Below, one piece after another: positions 34,548 through 45,689 of a stretch of 64,000 nt of DNA (its first letter is position 1; every line of letters starts with the position of its first letter). The stretch covers positions 371,588,159 to 371,652,158 of the forward strand of contig CM048744.1 of NCBI GenBank assembly GCA_026315105.1. The letters are read 5' to 3'. The position numbers and the translations under genes are program-made. The stretch comes from Locusta migratoria (Eukaryota; Arthropoda; Insecta; Orthoptera; Acrididae). Below the pieces are notes generated by a model. It did not search any database. It was not told the DNA's origin and saw only the letters and a list, made by a program, of their open reading frames with translations.

Positions 34548-35416
34548 AACTTCACAACAATAAAACTTCGTAAAACTGATGATTTGCGTAAAATAACCTA
34601 TCCAGCACTTTGCGGCTTGCACTTCATATAATCAGATGACATCATATCACATACCTACTAACGTGGAAAACAAGATGTTTAACTTCCTAGGCGCATCTGC
34701 TCCAAATGGAAGTGACGTCATCAGCAATAGATGACATCTGCGGCATATAACCATGAATGGAATGCGCAGGAAGCTACGTGAAGTGTTTAGACATGTGTGA
34801 TTTGTGATTGATGCGTTGTTTAACTGTGCGTTAGTTCTTGTCTTCTGTTGACTGTTGTTTTGTGGGAGAGTTTTTATATTGTTTCAGTGTTCAGAATGTG
34901 GACAAAGATACAACTGTAACAGAAATATTGATTTGTGATTGCTGCTAGTGACTACTTTTGGTTTAACTGTGTGGTTCTGTGGTGGTTTCTAGTGAGTGTT
35001 CTTTTCCATTGTAGCAGAGTTTTTATTATGTTTCGGTGTACAGAATGTGGAAACAGTTACGGAAACTGCATTCCAATTCATTCAATGCTTTTTCCACTAT
35101 TGCTACACTGCAATTCGATCTATACACAGCCCATGTCGATCAAAAGAATCAATTGCTTACCATTTAGTGCCAACGAATGGCTTATAAAACAAAGAAAGAA
35201 ACTGAAACAAATCGGAAACTCGCTTTCACATGTTAGGATTTTCTTAAAAAGGGGATTTTAATTTGAAGAAAGTTTCATCTTTATTCCTTAAAAGCGTGTT
35301 TAGTCTTAAAGAGGTATTCGTTAAAAGTGGGGAAAAATGCATTGTTCTTATGGGAGTTCTGCCGGGACCGACGGAAATATTCGTTAAATGGGGTTCGTCA
35401 ATTCGGGGTTTTGCTG
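34155..35416 (-). mobile_element. Truncated Tigger/pogo-type DNA transposon
   Basis: Minus-strand element. The right end (its 5' end) has the Tigger-style terminal repeat: read inverted it starts CAGCAAAACCCCGAATTGAC and contains CGAATATTTCCGTCGGTCCC, next to TA at 35417-35418. An untranslated leader of about 850 bp follows, then the transposase N-terminus from 34547. The copy is cut off at 34155 by a PLE-type hairpin, so the DDE catalytic region and the other terminal repeat are lost. Confidence 0.8.
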
Positions 35417-35418
35417 TA

Positions 35419-35496
35419 GCTGTTTTAGCAGTCCACACATCTCATGCGTCCTGAGCAGATCCTTTCCTGAAAGATAGGCGGGGAGGACAAAACACA
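35419..35496 (+). repeat. 5' LTR remnant of the second Gypsy element
   Basis: From TGTTTTAGCAG to AAACACA it aligns with the last 68 bases of the 3' LTR (40271-40338), with one 8-bp length difference. Directly after it, TGGCGATGAGATG (35497-) is in the position of a tRNA primer-binding site. Confidence 0.8.
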
Positions 35497-35677
35497 TGGC
35501 GATGAGATGTTAAATTTCAATGGACGCCGAAATCTCTGACACTACGCTGCAACATTATTTCACTTGTCAATTTCTTACGAGTCCCGGAGATTGCAGTATA
35601 TAATTTTTTTCATTTTTTGCAGTGAATAGCATCAATTTCTATATTTTTCCATTGTTTCTTCTTGTTGATTGTGCAAA

Positions 35678-36690
35678 ATGTCAAACCCCACTAAAACAAG
35701 CATCCCTGCCACTGCAGCACAGCCCCGTGTGCTTGATGCACAGCAATTATGCAGATGTTTCAGTTAAAGAGTCAACAAATCACTTCCTTGCTGTCTACTC
35801 TACAATAACTTTTGGCCACACCTGTACCACAAAATAAGCAAGTACGACTGCAGCAGCTACCAGCTCCAGTAATTCTGCCATTTCGCCAGTATGACGAAGC
35901 ACAAGAGAAATGGACAGAATGGCTTCAATAGTTTGAAGCCTACGCAACATGCATAAGACACAAGGTACTGTCAAACTCCATTTCTTCTTATTAAGTGTAG
36001 GCCCCCCATCATTCCGTCTTGTCAGAAAACTGTTTCCCACGCGGAGCCTTCTGAACTTTCTTATGATTCAGTTATTGGAGCCCTCATGTCATATTATGAA
36101 CAACAAATCAATGTAGTGAGCACTAGGTATCAGTTCTTTTGGTGTAGGAAAGATTTGCACCAAACACACCAGCAGTGGATAACAGATCTTCAAGGTCTTA
36201 CTAGGAAGTGCAAATTTAAGTGTTCATATGGAGCTTTGTATTCAGACGTGATGTTATGTGACGCTATTGTCTACAATATTACTGATTGCAGATTTTGAGA
36301 GCAGATTCTAAAAATGTCAGGTCCGTCTTTTCATCAAGTAGAAGAGATTTTGGAACAGTACGATTCAGGTACCGTGGCAGCGGAAAACTTTGATTCAATT
36401 CCACTGTGTACTGTAGCAAAGTCACATGCCCGCGAGTGCAAGATTGGACGACATGCATTTCCTCCTCCCTATGCTAAGCGCAAACAAGTTGATAGACACA
36501 GAGCCTTGCCCGTTAAGGAATGAAGTCATGCCCAAAATGTTTCTCATGGCACAAATAGCAGAACTGTCTGTCTCAGTCAGTGAAATGCTATGCATGTGAC
36601 AAGAAACATCATATACAAGCAGTCTGCTTACAGCAAAAGAAACGGATTTGCCTTCCCGGCCCAAACAGTGACAAAACAATACTTATACAA
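35678..36690 (+). pseudogene. Gypsy gag with zinc-knuckle remains
   Basis: Begins MSNPTKTSIP and continues through several frames: a PFRQYDEAQEKWTEWLQ block (about 35880), a YYEQQINVVSTRYQFFW block and WITDLQGLTRKCKF (36086-36298), SFHQVEEILEQYDSGTVAAE (36314-36523) and two decayed zinc-knuckle-like motifs (CPKCFSWHK and CYACDKKHHIQAVC, about 36530-36640). Stops and frame changes occur in each part. This is the usual Gag layout for insect Gypsy elements of this lineage. Confidence 0.82.
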
Positions 36691-36713
36691 TAAATGCAGT
36701 ATTTTAAAAACCC

Positions 36714-37181
36714 TTGGCTGACCCTAGTAAAATCATGGACACAGAAGTATCACAAGTTGTTCACCAGGCCAGAAAAATGTATGTCAGTTTGCGTGTGAAT
36801 GACACTTCTGTAAAATTTCAACTAAACACAGGTGTATCAATCACACTGCTCAATCGCAAAACTTATGAACAGTTAGGATCGCCACACCTTTCTCACGCTA
36901 GCACAAAGTCAACAGTGTACAAAAGCAATGAAATTCCTGTACTAGGACAGTGTTCACTACCTGAGGAATACCGTTTGCAAATGCGCACAGTGACATTTCA
37001 AGAGCTTCATTCTTACGAAGGAGAGAATCTTTTTGGTTTTACTCTGCAAGACAATATTTTAGTTGTGTACACTTTTGATGCTAAAGACAGTGTAGACAGG
37101 TTGCTGAAAGACTTTCCAGATTTATTTTCCGCAGGACTAGGAAAAGCTAAGGATTTTGCTGTGCACATTACTCTAAAGTAA
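36714..37181 (+). pseudogene. Gypsy protease with mutated active site
   Basis: A frame with VSLRVNDTSVKFQLNTGVSI. The aspartic-protease signature is DTG; here the aspartate is asparagine (NTG), so the enzyme would be dead even if translated. The frame goes on to the start of reverse transcriptase (RLLKDFPDLFSAGLGKAKDF) and stops at 37181. Confidence 0.85.
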
Positions 37182-37182
37182 A

Positions 37183-38442
37183 ATACCACACCAAAATTTT
37201 GCAAAGCTCGTTTTGTACCGCTTGCTATATGTGACAAAGTAGTTCAAGAACTTCGCACATTGCAAGAAAATGGTGCAGTTGAACTGACAGAAACTAGCCA
37301 CTGCGAGTCCTCTTGTTATTTTGCTGAAGCCATTAGGTAGCATCCGCATGTGTATTGATTTCAAGGCCACAGTAAATCCACAAACAGTTGTAGACAGTTA
37401 TCCTTTGCCAAGACAAGAAGATTCAGCGAAAAGATTGGGTGCAGGAAAATATTTCTCAAAAATAGAATTGCGCAATTCCTCCATTCAGCTGCCACTCGAT
37501 GAAGAATCACAGAAAATTTGTGTTGTCAATACTCATCTGGGCTTGTTTAAATATTTGTGTCTACCGTTTGGCAGTGCATCTGCGCCCACAATTTTTCAAA
37601 GATATTTGGAACAGCTTACAGCTTGGGTGCCTTGTTGTTCAAACTACTTGGACGACATAGTTGTGTCAGGCTGTACCCCAGAAGAACACATTGCAAATTT
37701 GAGAAAATTATTTCAAGTTTTGACAGATGCAGGTCTCAAGCGTCGCTTAGATAAGTGTGACTTTTTCAAATCAGAACTGAAGAATCTAGGACACGTGATA
37801 ACAAGTCAAGCTGTGTACCCCATGCAATCACAATTACTTGCCATTTGCGACCTGCCAGCACCAAAAGATGTGAAAGAATTACAGGCCGTCTTGGGAAAGT
37901 TAACTTACTATATTAGGTTTAATGCCAACACAGCACAAATTGCATCTGCTACACCGTAAAAATGTTCATTTTGTTTGGACAGAAGAACACCATGCGCATT
38001 TCAACAGTTAAAAGATGCATTACTCAGTGATCGATGTTCGGTGCACTTCGATCCGGAAAAGGCAGTTCTTTTGCAAGTGGACACATCATTGTATGGTCTA
38101 GGTGTGGTGCTGGCACATAGGCTTGTTGATACGGACCGTCTGATAGTGCTTGTGTCCAAACTTTTGACAGACACACAGTGCCATTATTCTCAAATTGAGA
38201 AGGAAGCTTTAGCAATAGTATATGGTGCCACAAAATTCCATCACTATTTGTATGGGAGAAAATTTTATTTAGTAATTGACCACAAGCCTTTGCAGTCATT
38301 GTTTCATCTAGCCAGGCTGATTCCTACTCATATGGCACACAAATTGCAACACTGGGCATTGCTCTTATCACAGTATCAGTACAAGATTGTGTACAGACCC
38401 ACAACTCGCCATGGAAATGTGCCGCACTTTCCTGTCTTCTGA
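37183..38442 (+). pseudogene. Gypsy reverse transcriptase and RNase H
   Basis: After a short broken section the frame 37321-37959 contains IRMCIDFKATVNPQTVVDSY, YFSKIELRNSSIQLPLDEES, and the catalytic YLDDIVVSG (about 37645-37675). In the first catalytic motif SKIDL has become SKIEL. A frameshift near 37955 leads to frame 37975-38442 with RNase H (LLQVDTSLYGLGVVLAHRL, LTDTQCHYSQIEKEALAIVY, LVIDHKPLQSLF). RNase H keeps D, E and D residues. Confidence 0.88.
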
Positions 38443-39400
38443 TTGGCCCTGTGAAAGACCTTGGCGCTTCTACGATGTCTTGTTGTCAGATAGATGCACA
38501 GGAAGATAGTTTGTTGCAATCCTTCCCATTGGACTATAGGAAAATTGCTCTGGCCACGGAAAAAGATCCCTATTTATGAATTTTGCTGCGCTACATTTCA
38601 CAGAATGGCCTCGCTCACAACGTGACATTCAAAATTCACTGGTGCATTGCTATTTTGCTAGAATAAATAATAGGTGTCATTCTAGTTTCAAATGACAGTG
38701 GAGAATCGCATGTGATGATCCTGAGACATTTGCAGAAAGAAGTATTGAACTTACTTCACCAGGAACATTGGAGTTCAGTCTGTGCTACCAACTAGTCCAC
38801 CCCACCTTAAAAAAAATTTAGCATGGCCCAAAGCAGATTCACCTTGGCAACGAGTGCATATTGACTATGCTGGTCCCTTCTGGAATAATAAGTGGCTTAT
38901 TGTGGTTGATGCTTTTAGTTGTCACCCATTTGCAGTGCCAATGTTTTCTAAGACTTCTAGTAGCACGATTAGGGTGTTATTTTCAATTTTTTGTCTGGAA
39001 GGTCTCCCTGAACTGATAGCCGCTGACAATGGCCCTCAGTCCACATCACACTAATTTCATTCCTTTTGTGCACGCAATGGAATTAAGCATCTCCCCAGTG
39101 CACTGTTTCACCTGCAGTCAAATGGCGCTGCGGAACACTTTGTCCGGACATTTAAGCAGCATATGTCCCAACCCCATTCGACACACTCACAGGAGGCAGC
39201 TATGCAACTGTTCCTCGCCTCCTACCGCTCACATCCACAAGAAGTCATTGCCGGCCGAGCTTATGCACGGCCACCACCACTGCACACTGCTCCATTTGCT
39301 CCACCCACTGCGCTGTCCGGAGCAGCAAATGACACGCAAGTATGGCTTCACATCTCATAACCCAGTCTGTTATAGGGTTTTTAGCAGTCGCAGACGATGG
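38443..39400 (+). pseudogene. Gypsy integrase, decayed
   Basis: The zinc-binding part is mostly lost. Frame 38782-39054 has VHIDYAGPFWNNKWLIVVDA (first aspartate) and ELIAADNGPQ (second aspartate), then a stop. The glutamate region (NGAAEHFVRTFKQH, about 39120-39165) is in another frame. The C-terminal end is scrambled by frameshifts up to about 39400. Confidence 0.82.
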
Positions 39401-39950
39401 AAGCGGGGTGAAATCATCAAATGTTTCGGTGCTTGGTGCTTCCTTGTTTGAAATTACAGGACCTGACAGAGAAGTATGCAGGCAACGAAACCAAATTCAC
39501 CCGTGTTGTGTACACTGTGATCCTTCTTCATTTCTCTCGTCAGATTCGCGCAACATGCAGAACGCGCGGCCTCCGCCATCTGCACGACTTTTGCAGCCAC
39601 CGCTGCAGCAGATCGCCATGGCACCACGGCCCGACTTCATGGAGACGGAGCTCTCGCTGCCTTCCGTCAACACCACATGGACCTGGACCACCACTCCACA
39701 CAGTATACGGCACCGACATCACAGTCTACGTCATCATCTGTGCCCCTGGTCGTGGACTTGGGCCCTGTGGAGGTTTCTTCAGAGGACATTTCCTCGTAAG
39801 CTCAGGCCGGATGGCGCGGGCCCAGCCGGTAGTCTGCCAATCTCTGCAACTAGAGACTCCAGTCCATCACTACATCTACGAGCCTGCCTCTTCCCCCATT
39901 GTTGAGCCCCATACACGTCAACGGTCCAGCACTTTGGGGGGGGGGAGGGA

Positions 39951-40338
39951 TGTTGTGGCGTAAAGTCAGCGCCACATGCCAGATGCACAAAAATGATTGT
40001 GAAGAAGGCAGCGGACAACCGGCAGCCAATCACACGCCAGCACCGCGCCTTCTGGAGAGAGCAACAGAGAAGCACGCCCTCTACAAGCAGCTATATTTAG
40101 GCCAACATATGTCTGAAAAGGCCCCTCTGAACTCAGCCCCGAAATAGGCAACAATTTATATGAGTGAGCACAGCTAGCATCATGCAAGAAGACGCCACCT
40201 CAAGAACAGCCAAACTCTCTAGAAGTTGAGTAATTGTATATATTAGTAAATAAAACTTGTATTACTAATCTGTTTTAGCAGGCCATACGTTCTGATCAGA
40301 TCCTTTCTTGAAAGATAGGCCACGGAGGATAAAATACA
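39951..40338 (+). repeat. 3' LTR of the second Gypsy element
   Basis: Starts TGTTGTGGCG after a G-rich polypurine tract (39935-39949) and ends ATACA at 40338. It contains AGTAAATAAAACTT (about 40243-40256) as a likely polyadenylation signal. The bases that follow (TGGTGACAAGAC) resemble the primer-site sequence after the 5' LTR. Confidence 0.82.
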
Positions 40339-40599
40339 TGGTGACAAGACTATACATGTGTATAAACCATCTCTCCTGCAGATCCAAAGGGAATAGAACA
40401 GGTGCTATTTCTCCATGTCATACGAGATTAGTAAATTCATAGCATCACCCATTCTGGCATGATGTGGCAGATCATCTACACTTTTGTGTTGTGATTTGAC
40501 CTACTCATCAACGCGCTCAGGTTGAGTGATGATAAGAGCACTGCCATTCATTTTGCAATCACAATACATTGAGAGATAATAATAATAATCCTTAGTAGC
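40339..40599. other. Short unassigned stretch after the LTR
   Basis: Begins with primer-site-like sequence and then shows nothing recognised up to the next LINE. Confidence 0.3.
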
Positions 40600-40926
40600 A
40601 ACACACATTCCGTGTGTGGGTGGAGAGGCTTGCGCATCCGTGGGAAGCCGAGGTCTATACCGAAGATAGAGAACCTACTGCCGGAAAGGCCTCAGCTGAT
40701 GGATCAGACTAAGAGTGTCCCACAACATCCCGCCTTCCTTATCCTCTCCTAGTCCTTTCCCAACCCAAGTTGTGATGTGATCCGTGCCGAGGGGTGCATG
40801 GCACATGGGTGGATGTGTCTCGAACGGAGCCTCAGGGATACTGGGTGACCCTGAGTAAGTAGCCTTGCACCGCGCGGGTTTATCGTGGTGTGGACCATGT
40901 AAATCCCCAAATCTCGTGGGACTAAG

Positions 40927-41226
40927 ATGCACACAGAGAAAGAAAGTATTTTAAAAGAATCTGAGGGGCAATCTGATACCTCAGATACTCAGACATTGGG
41001 ATCAGGACCAATGGAGTGCACTCCTACTCCTGAATCAGGGTCTAGACCTGAGCAAGAAGTGGGAACTCTAACAGAGAAGTTGGACCAGATTAGGTTTAAG
41101 GCCTTGTCTGGGGCTCAGAGGAGGAAACGTCTCAAGGAACAGAAGCAAAAGGAAGGAAAAGAATGGCCTCCTAAGCATAAGTGGAGGGAATCAAAAGAGC
41201 TTGAGCCCAAGACCCCCAAAAGGTAA
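40927..41226 (+). pseudogene. LOA-type LINE ORF1 start
   Basis: A 99-codon frame, highly charged, with IRFKALSGAQRRKRLKEQKQ in the middle and many E and K. It resembles the basic N-terminal region of ORF1 (Gag-like) proteins of LINEs. The frame stops at 41226; the downstream continuation (about 41230-41700) is open only in pieces. Confidence 0.55.
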
Positions 41227-41748
41227 CTGCCTCAGGTCGAAGGGGATACACAGACCCCCTCAACGTCAAAGACAGGTGGCAAGAGGGTTAGGGAGGAATC
41301 TAAGACTCCCTCCTCTCTGGACAAGTGTGATCCTAAAAGGCTGAGGCAGGAAATAGGAAAACAGACCTATAGTACTGCAGTCTCGGTCTTTAGAATGGCG
41401 GTTGTCCAAGAAGGATACCCACTGGTAAGCATCACCTTGCAGCAGGAGGAGCTCGTGCAGATGGCCCTCTTTGAAGAAATTGGGGGGGGGGGGGGGACGC
41501 TGGTCTAAGATCCAAATTCAGGAGGGTCTATCTAGATCACGGTGCCCTCATTTTTGTCTGCGAGGGTGAGCACTGAGCAGAATGGCTTAAGAACAAGGTT
41601 CCCATGATATCCCCATGGCAGGATGCGAAGCTGCTGGTCAAGACAATGTGAGAGCAAGGACTGAAACTGTATTTAGGGTTCTCGCAGGTCGCCGTCAGGG
41701 TAAACAAAGACCTTAAAGGCAATAATGGCAGCAAGATGGGGACTGTAA

Positions 41749-42150
41749 GTGCTGCAGATAAACCTGCAACACAGTAAAGGGGCCACTGCTGCCCTGAGCC
41801 ATTGCCTGGGGAGACAGGAGGTGGACGTGACCCTGATACAAGAACCCTATTTATACAAAGGGGGTGTATCGGGCCTCGGTGGTACTGGAGGTAAGCTGAC
41901 TTATGCTAGAAATCTAAAAAACTCCAGAACATGCATTTATGTTAGAAATGGAATTCCTTTCATATCAATTATGGATTTTTGTTCCAGGGACCTGGTGACC
42001 TTCAGAATGCAGCAGCGTGAGGAAGGTATCATGAGGGAAATTGTTTTAGCCTCAGCATACCTTCCGTACGAAGGTACGCACTGGATATACACCACGGTGA
42101 TTAGACCCAGGATCACCTATTGGGCGGTCATGTGGTGGAAGAAGGTATAA
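41749..42150 (+). pseudogene. LINE endonuclease fused to end of reverse transcriptase
   Basis: The first 110 residues are an endonuclease N-terminus (MLQINLQHSKGATAALSHCL, then VDVTLIQEPYLYKGGVSGLG with the catalytic E). At about 42075 the frame passes without interruption into THWIYTTVIRPRITYWAVMW, a block that normally lies after the reverse-transcriptase thumb. The rest of the endonuclease and nearly all of the reverse transcriptase are therefore deleted in frame. Confidence 0.8.
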
Positions 42151-42400
42151 CAGCAGGTTGCTGCTAAGGAGCTTGGTAAGGTGCAAATTAGCCTGCTTAG
42201 CCATAACAGGTGGAATTAGCAGCACACCAACTGCTGGGATGGAAACCGTGCTGGATATGCCCCCATTACACCTTTGGGTCAAGATGGAGGCAGTGGCTGG
42301 TGCATACAGACTCAAAACTGGCAACAACTGGAACTCTTTTGGATATCCAGAAACACACACTAAAATAGTGAGTGAGGTAAATATATGAAAGGTTGGGGAA

Positions 42401-43000
42401 ATGCCAGCCAACTATATTATAACCCCATACTGCTTCAACAAGCCTTTCAATATAACAACTGGAAGTAGGGAGCAGTGGGAGAAAATAGTTAGACACCGTA
42501 CTGGGGATATTGTCTGGTTCACTGACGGGTCAAAATCAGACCAAGGCGTTGGGGCCGGGGTATATGGGGTGCAGCCAAGACTGGAGGGCGTCATCTCTCT
42601 AGGGAAACTAGCCTCAGTATTCCAGGCCGAAATCACTGCCATTAGGGCGTGTGTGGAGGAGAATTTGCGTAGGTGCTACAAAGAGCGTAGCATCTATATT
42701 CAGACAGCCAGGCAGTCCTGAGATCACTGGCAGCTCCTGCAACAAGGTCTAAAATTGGTGCAGAATGTCACAGGGTTCTGGTGGAGCTAGCGGAAAGCAA
42801 TATAGTAAACCTATTGTGGGTCCCTGGCCACTCGGGGACCAGTGGCAAGGAACATGCCAACAGATTAGCCAGGATGGAGGCAGAGACTCCATTTATTGGA
42901 CCGGAACCTGTCCTGACAATCACCAAGGCAATGATCAAATTGGAGCTACGTAACTGGCTCAGACGACAGCAGTTTATCAACAAAAAGATGGCAAGGTAAG
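42401..43000 (+). pseudogene. LINE RNase H domain
   Basis: Frame 42401-42721 shows DIVWFTDGSKSDQGVGAGVY (first aspartate) and VFQAEITAIRACVEENL (glutamate). A frameshift near 42705 leads to SDSQAVLRSL (second aspartate), and frame 42781-42999 has NIVNLLWVPGHSGTSGKEHA with the conserved WVPGHSG and the final N/D region. The catalytic residues are recognisable but in two frames. Confidence 0.85.
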
Positions 43001-43561
43001 GATGCCAAAGCCATGTTTTAAAAGAAGCTCTGCAATCCTGGGCCTGAACAGGAGAGAGATTAGACTCATGGTTGGATTGCTGACAGGCCATGGGAATTTC
43101 AAATAACACCTACATACAATGGGAATAACAGAAGAGGACCCTAAATGTAGGATCTGTGATGACGGTGATGAAACTGCATCACATCTAATCTTCGAATGCA
43201 TTGCATTGGAGAGTAAAAGGCACAGAACATTTGGGACAACCAGACCCGAAGAAATTGTGTCTAATAAAGAACTGGTAAAGGGGCTCCTTGCACTGTTCAA
43301 AGGCATTGGTTGGCTTTACTAGATATACAGGGAGCAATACCGCACAATAAACTTAGTTTCGATGCGGGCAGTGGCGGGTTGGACCAAGACTGTTTTGGCT
43401 TTCCTGAGAAAATCAATCAATCAATCAATATCTCTCCCACATTTTTATCATCTTTTTCCATTAAAATATTATCACCTGTCTTGCTTTGGTAATTTGTTCT
43501 ATATTTATTTTCCTTGCCTGTACTGGTTAAGAATGACTATAGCCTGAAAGGAATGTAGCGT

Positions 43562-45255
43562 ACATTTGGCGTTCAGAAATCAGACACGTGACATCCCTCG
43601 CCCGAAACTCTCTTTGCATATGCCATGTTGTTTTGTGTATTTGATGAGTTTCTTACTATAACTCAAGCTTTGTCATTTCAAAGCAATGGCGCGTTGAAAA
43701 TAGTCAAAAACACATTTTTCTTAGGACAATGAATAATAATGTCTAAAAATGCCATGTTAGTAGGTAACACCTGCCATTGATGGAACGAGAAATACGGATT
43801 ACTCTCTCAGCTGTTTGGCCTAGGGTAATGGGTGGCGAATTAGTTTGTGATGCACGAACAAGTTAGACGGTGGTTTGAAACTTGCTGGGCTTGGTGGCTC
43901 AACGTGCTAGGTCAGACGGTTGCCGACGTAGTAGCTTAGGGTGCTTGGTCAGAGGGCTTGATGCCCTCTGTAACGTACAAACTGAGTCAATGACAAAACA
44001 ATCAAAATAAACCAAAAACCAACGTCCACAAAGGACGGATCAAACTGAAGAACCAATGAAAAGAGAGAAAGGGGGCTCAACCCCAACTGTAATAAAATAC
44101 TGAGCAATATTCTGAACGAATAACCCACAATCATTTTTTTTCCTTTTTCTTTCCATCTTGATTCCTAAAAGGTTTTTGCACACTCTTGTTAATTGAACAC
44201 TACTACAGTCTGGAAGACTGAGTTGTTCAATGGTAATAGCGCTTTCTCTGAAAAGGGCATTTGACCTATTTTGTGAACATACTAATGAATTGCAAACACA
44301 GAATTCTGTTTCACTGGGGAGATACTGTTACAATGACTGTCATAAATCATGTAATGATAGTAATAACTTTGTATACAGAATAAGTACTAAAGTTATGTGG
44401 AATTCAGTGTTACCACACTTACTCCATTTGCTACTTTAGCTGTAAAAGAAAACATAGTCACAGTTTGAAACAAAATATTTGCTCTTTATTTTACAGCAGA
44501 ACAAAGTGTCCATAGCAACCACATCAAAGACGAGCATTTTAGTAGACACATTGATTCTAATTAATGACTTTTGATGTATTCCACGAGTTGTGAATAATAG
44601 TTTTGAAAAAAAAGAAGCAAGGCAATTTGTTGCGATGTATACACTTCCCTTCCATTTCATTAAGAAACGACAGACACCACAGATATCTAGGACTTCATTT
44701 ACATATGAAACTACCAGTATCAGCATGTTTTTTAGAATATTCACTATTACAGTATCCTCCTAGTTTATGTGTACATTCTTCAGAAGACCATTGTTCAATT
44801 CATTGTTATGTATTTCATGGCATGTTCATGAAATAAAACAAATGCACAATTTAGAAGGAGCACTCTTACATATACACAACTCTAAACATTAATAAAGGTG
44901 CCTGAAACCCTTTTAGGAGCCAATATGGGAAAAAATGTTATAGTGGTTTTGAACTACTGAGCATGTGCATCACAACGTAACGCACTACATACTACACTAT
45001 GGTGGACAATTCTTTATTTCTTATACTATTGATGGCAGTTGTTAACTGCTAATATGGCACTTCAGATGCTACTTATAATTTATTGTACTAAGAACAATGT
45101 GTTTTTGTTGATTCTTCAGTGTGCCATTCCTTTGAAATGACAATGCGTAAATATAATAAGAAAATCATCAAATACACAAATCATGATGGTGTATGCCAGA
45201 GAGAATTCTGAGTGAGGAATGTCACGTGACATCTCAGAACGCCAGGTTTACATAA
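43562..45255. mobile_element. Non-autonomous DNA element with long inverted ends
   Basis: The first 230 or so bases (from TGGCGTTCAGAAATCAGACACGTGACAT... at 43567) match the last 230 or so in reverse complement (up to GAACGCCA near 45244), with many mismatches; shared words include GGCGTTC, CACGTGACAT, TTTGTGTATTTGATGA and TTGTCATTTCAAAG. The interior has no coding signature. Target duplication could not be fixed (both flanks contain GTxxACAT-like words). Superfamily unknown. Confidence 0.7.
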
Positions 45256-45287
45256 AATCAAGTGACAGTGTCAAAACGCCATTATTT

Positions 45288-45681
45288 TTGACAATACCTC
45301 TGTAACGGAGTGAGTTATGAAAGAAACATAAGAGAGCAATGGTTAGAGAATTTTCTCCTCTAAAAATTCGGTTATTTAATTTGTGTGTCAGATGATCAGC
45401 TTTTCTTAGTGTTGCTAACATATTTTTTGACCAAAATATTTGAAAAAGGGAGGTTCAGGTCACTGGCGGCCAACCATTATGTCTGAAAAATTTGGTGCTG
45501 ATCAGTTGAACAGTTCAACCTAAAAGTGGGAACACTTTACAGACAGGCAGACATCACCAAATTGCAGTTATTTTTATATCTCTGACACTATGCAAGATAT
45601 GAAAAAATGTAAGAGAGCAAAGCTGTAGAGAATTTTCTCTACTAAAATTCGTTTATTCAGTGTTTGTGTCAGATGAATGTG
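45288..45681. repeat. Diverged tandem duplication near UBE4A exon
   Basis: Two segments about 290 bp apart (45288-45405 and 45575-45681) share AAGAGAGCAA, TAGAGAATTTTCT, CTAAAATTCG and GTGTCAGATGA in the same order. They lie just upstream of the dispersed repeat at 45690. Confidence 0.65.
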
Positions 45682-45689
45682 CTTGAAAC

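Larger units (their letters stand above)
35419..40338 (+). mobile_element. Second Gypsy-type LTR retrotransposon, defective
   Basis: Plus-strand element bounded by a 5' LTR remnant (35419-35496) and a 3' LTR (39951-40338). Order: primer site, gag (from 35678), zinc knuckles, protease, reverse transcriptase, RNase H, integrase, polypurine tract, LTR. Numerous stops and deletions. No envelope gene. The 5' LTR has lost its first 300 or so bases where the Tigger element abuts. Confidence 0.9.
40600..43435 (+). mobile_element. LOA-type LINE with large internal deletion
   Basis: Plus-strand LINE. A GC-richer 5' leader (about 40600-40930), an ORF1 start (40927-41226), a basic linker, an endonuclease N-terminus (41749-42078), then an abrupt jump to the end of reverse transcriptase and an RNase H domain (about 42480-43000), a C-terminal zinc-like region (about 43140-43320) and a (TCAA)n tail at 43409-43430. 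RNase H plus the LQINLQHSK endonuclease start fits the LOA branch of the I group. Confidence 0.8.
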
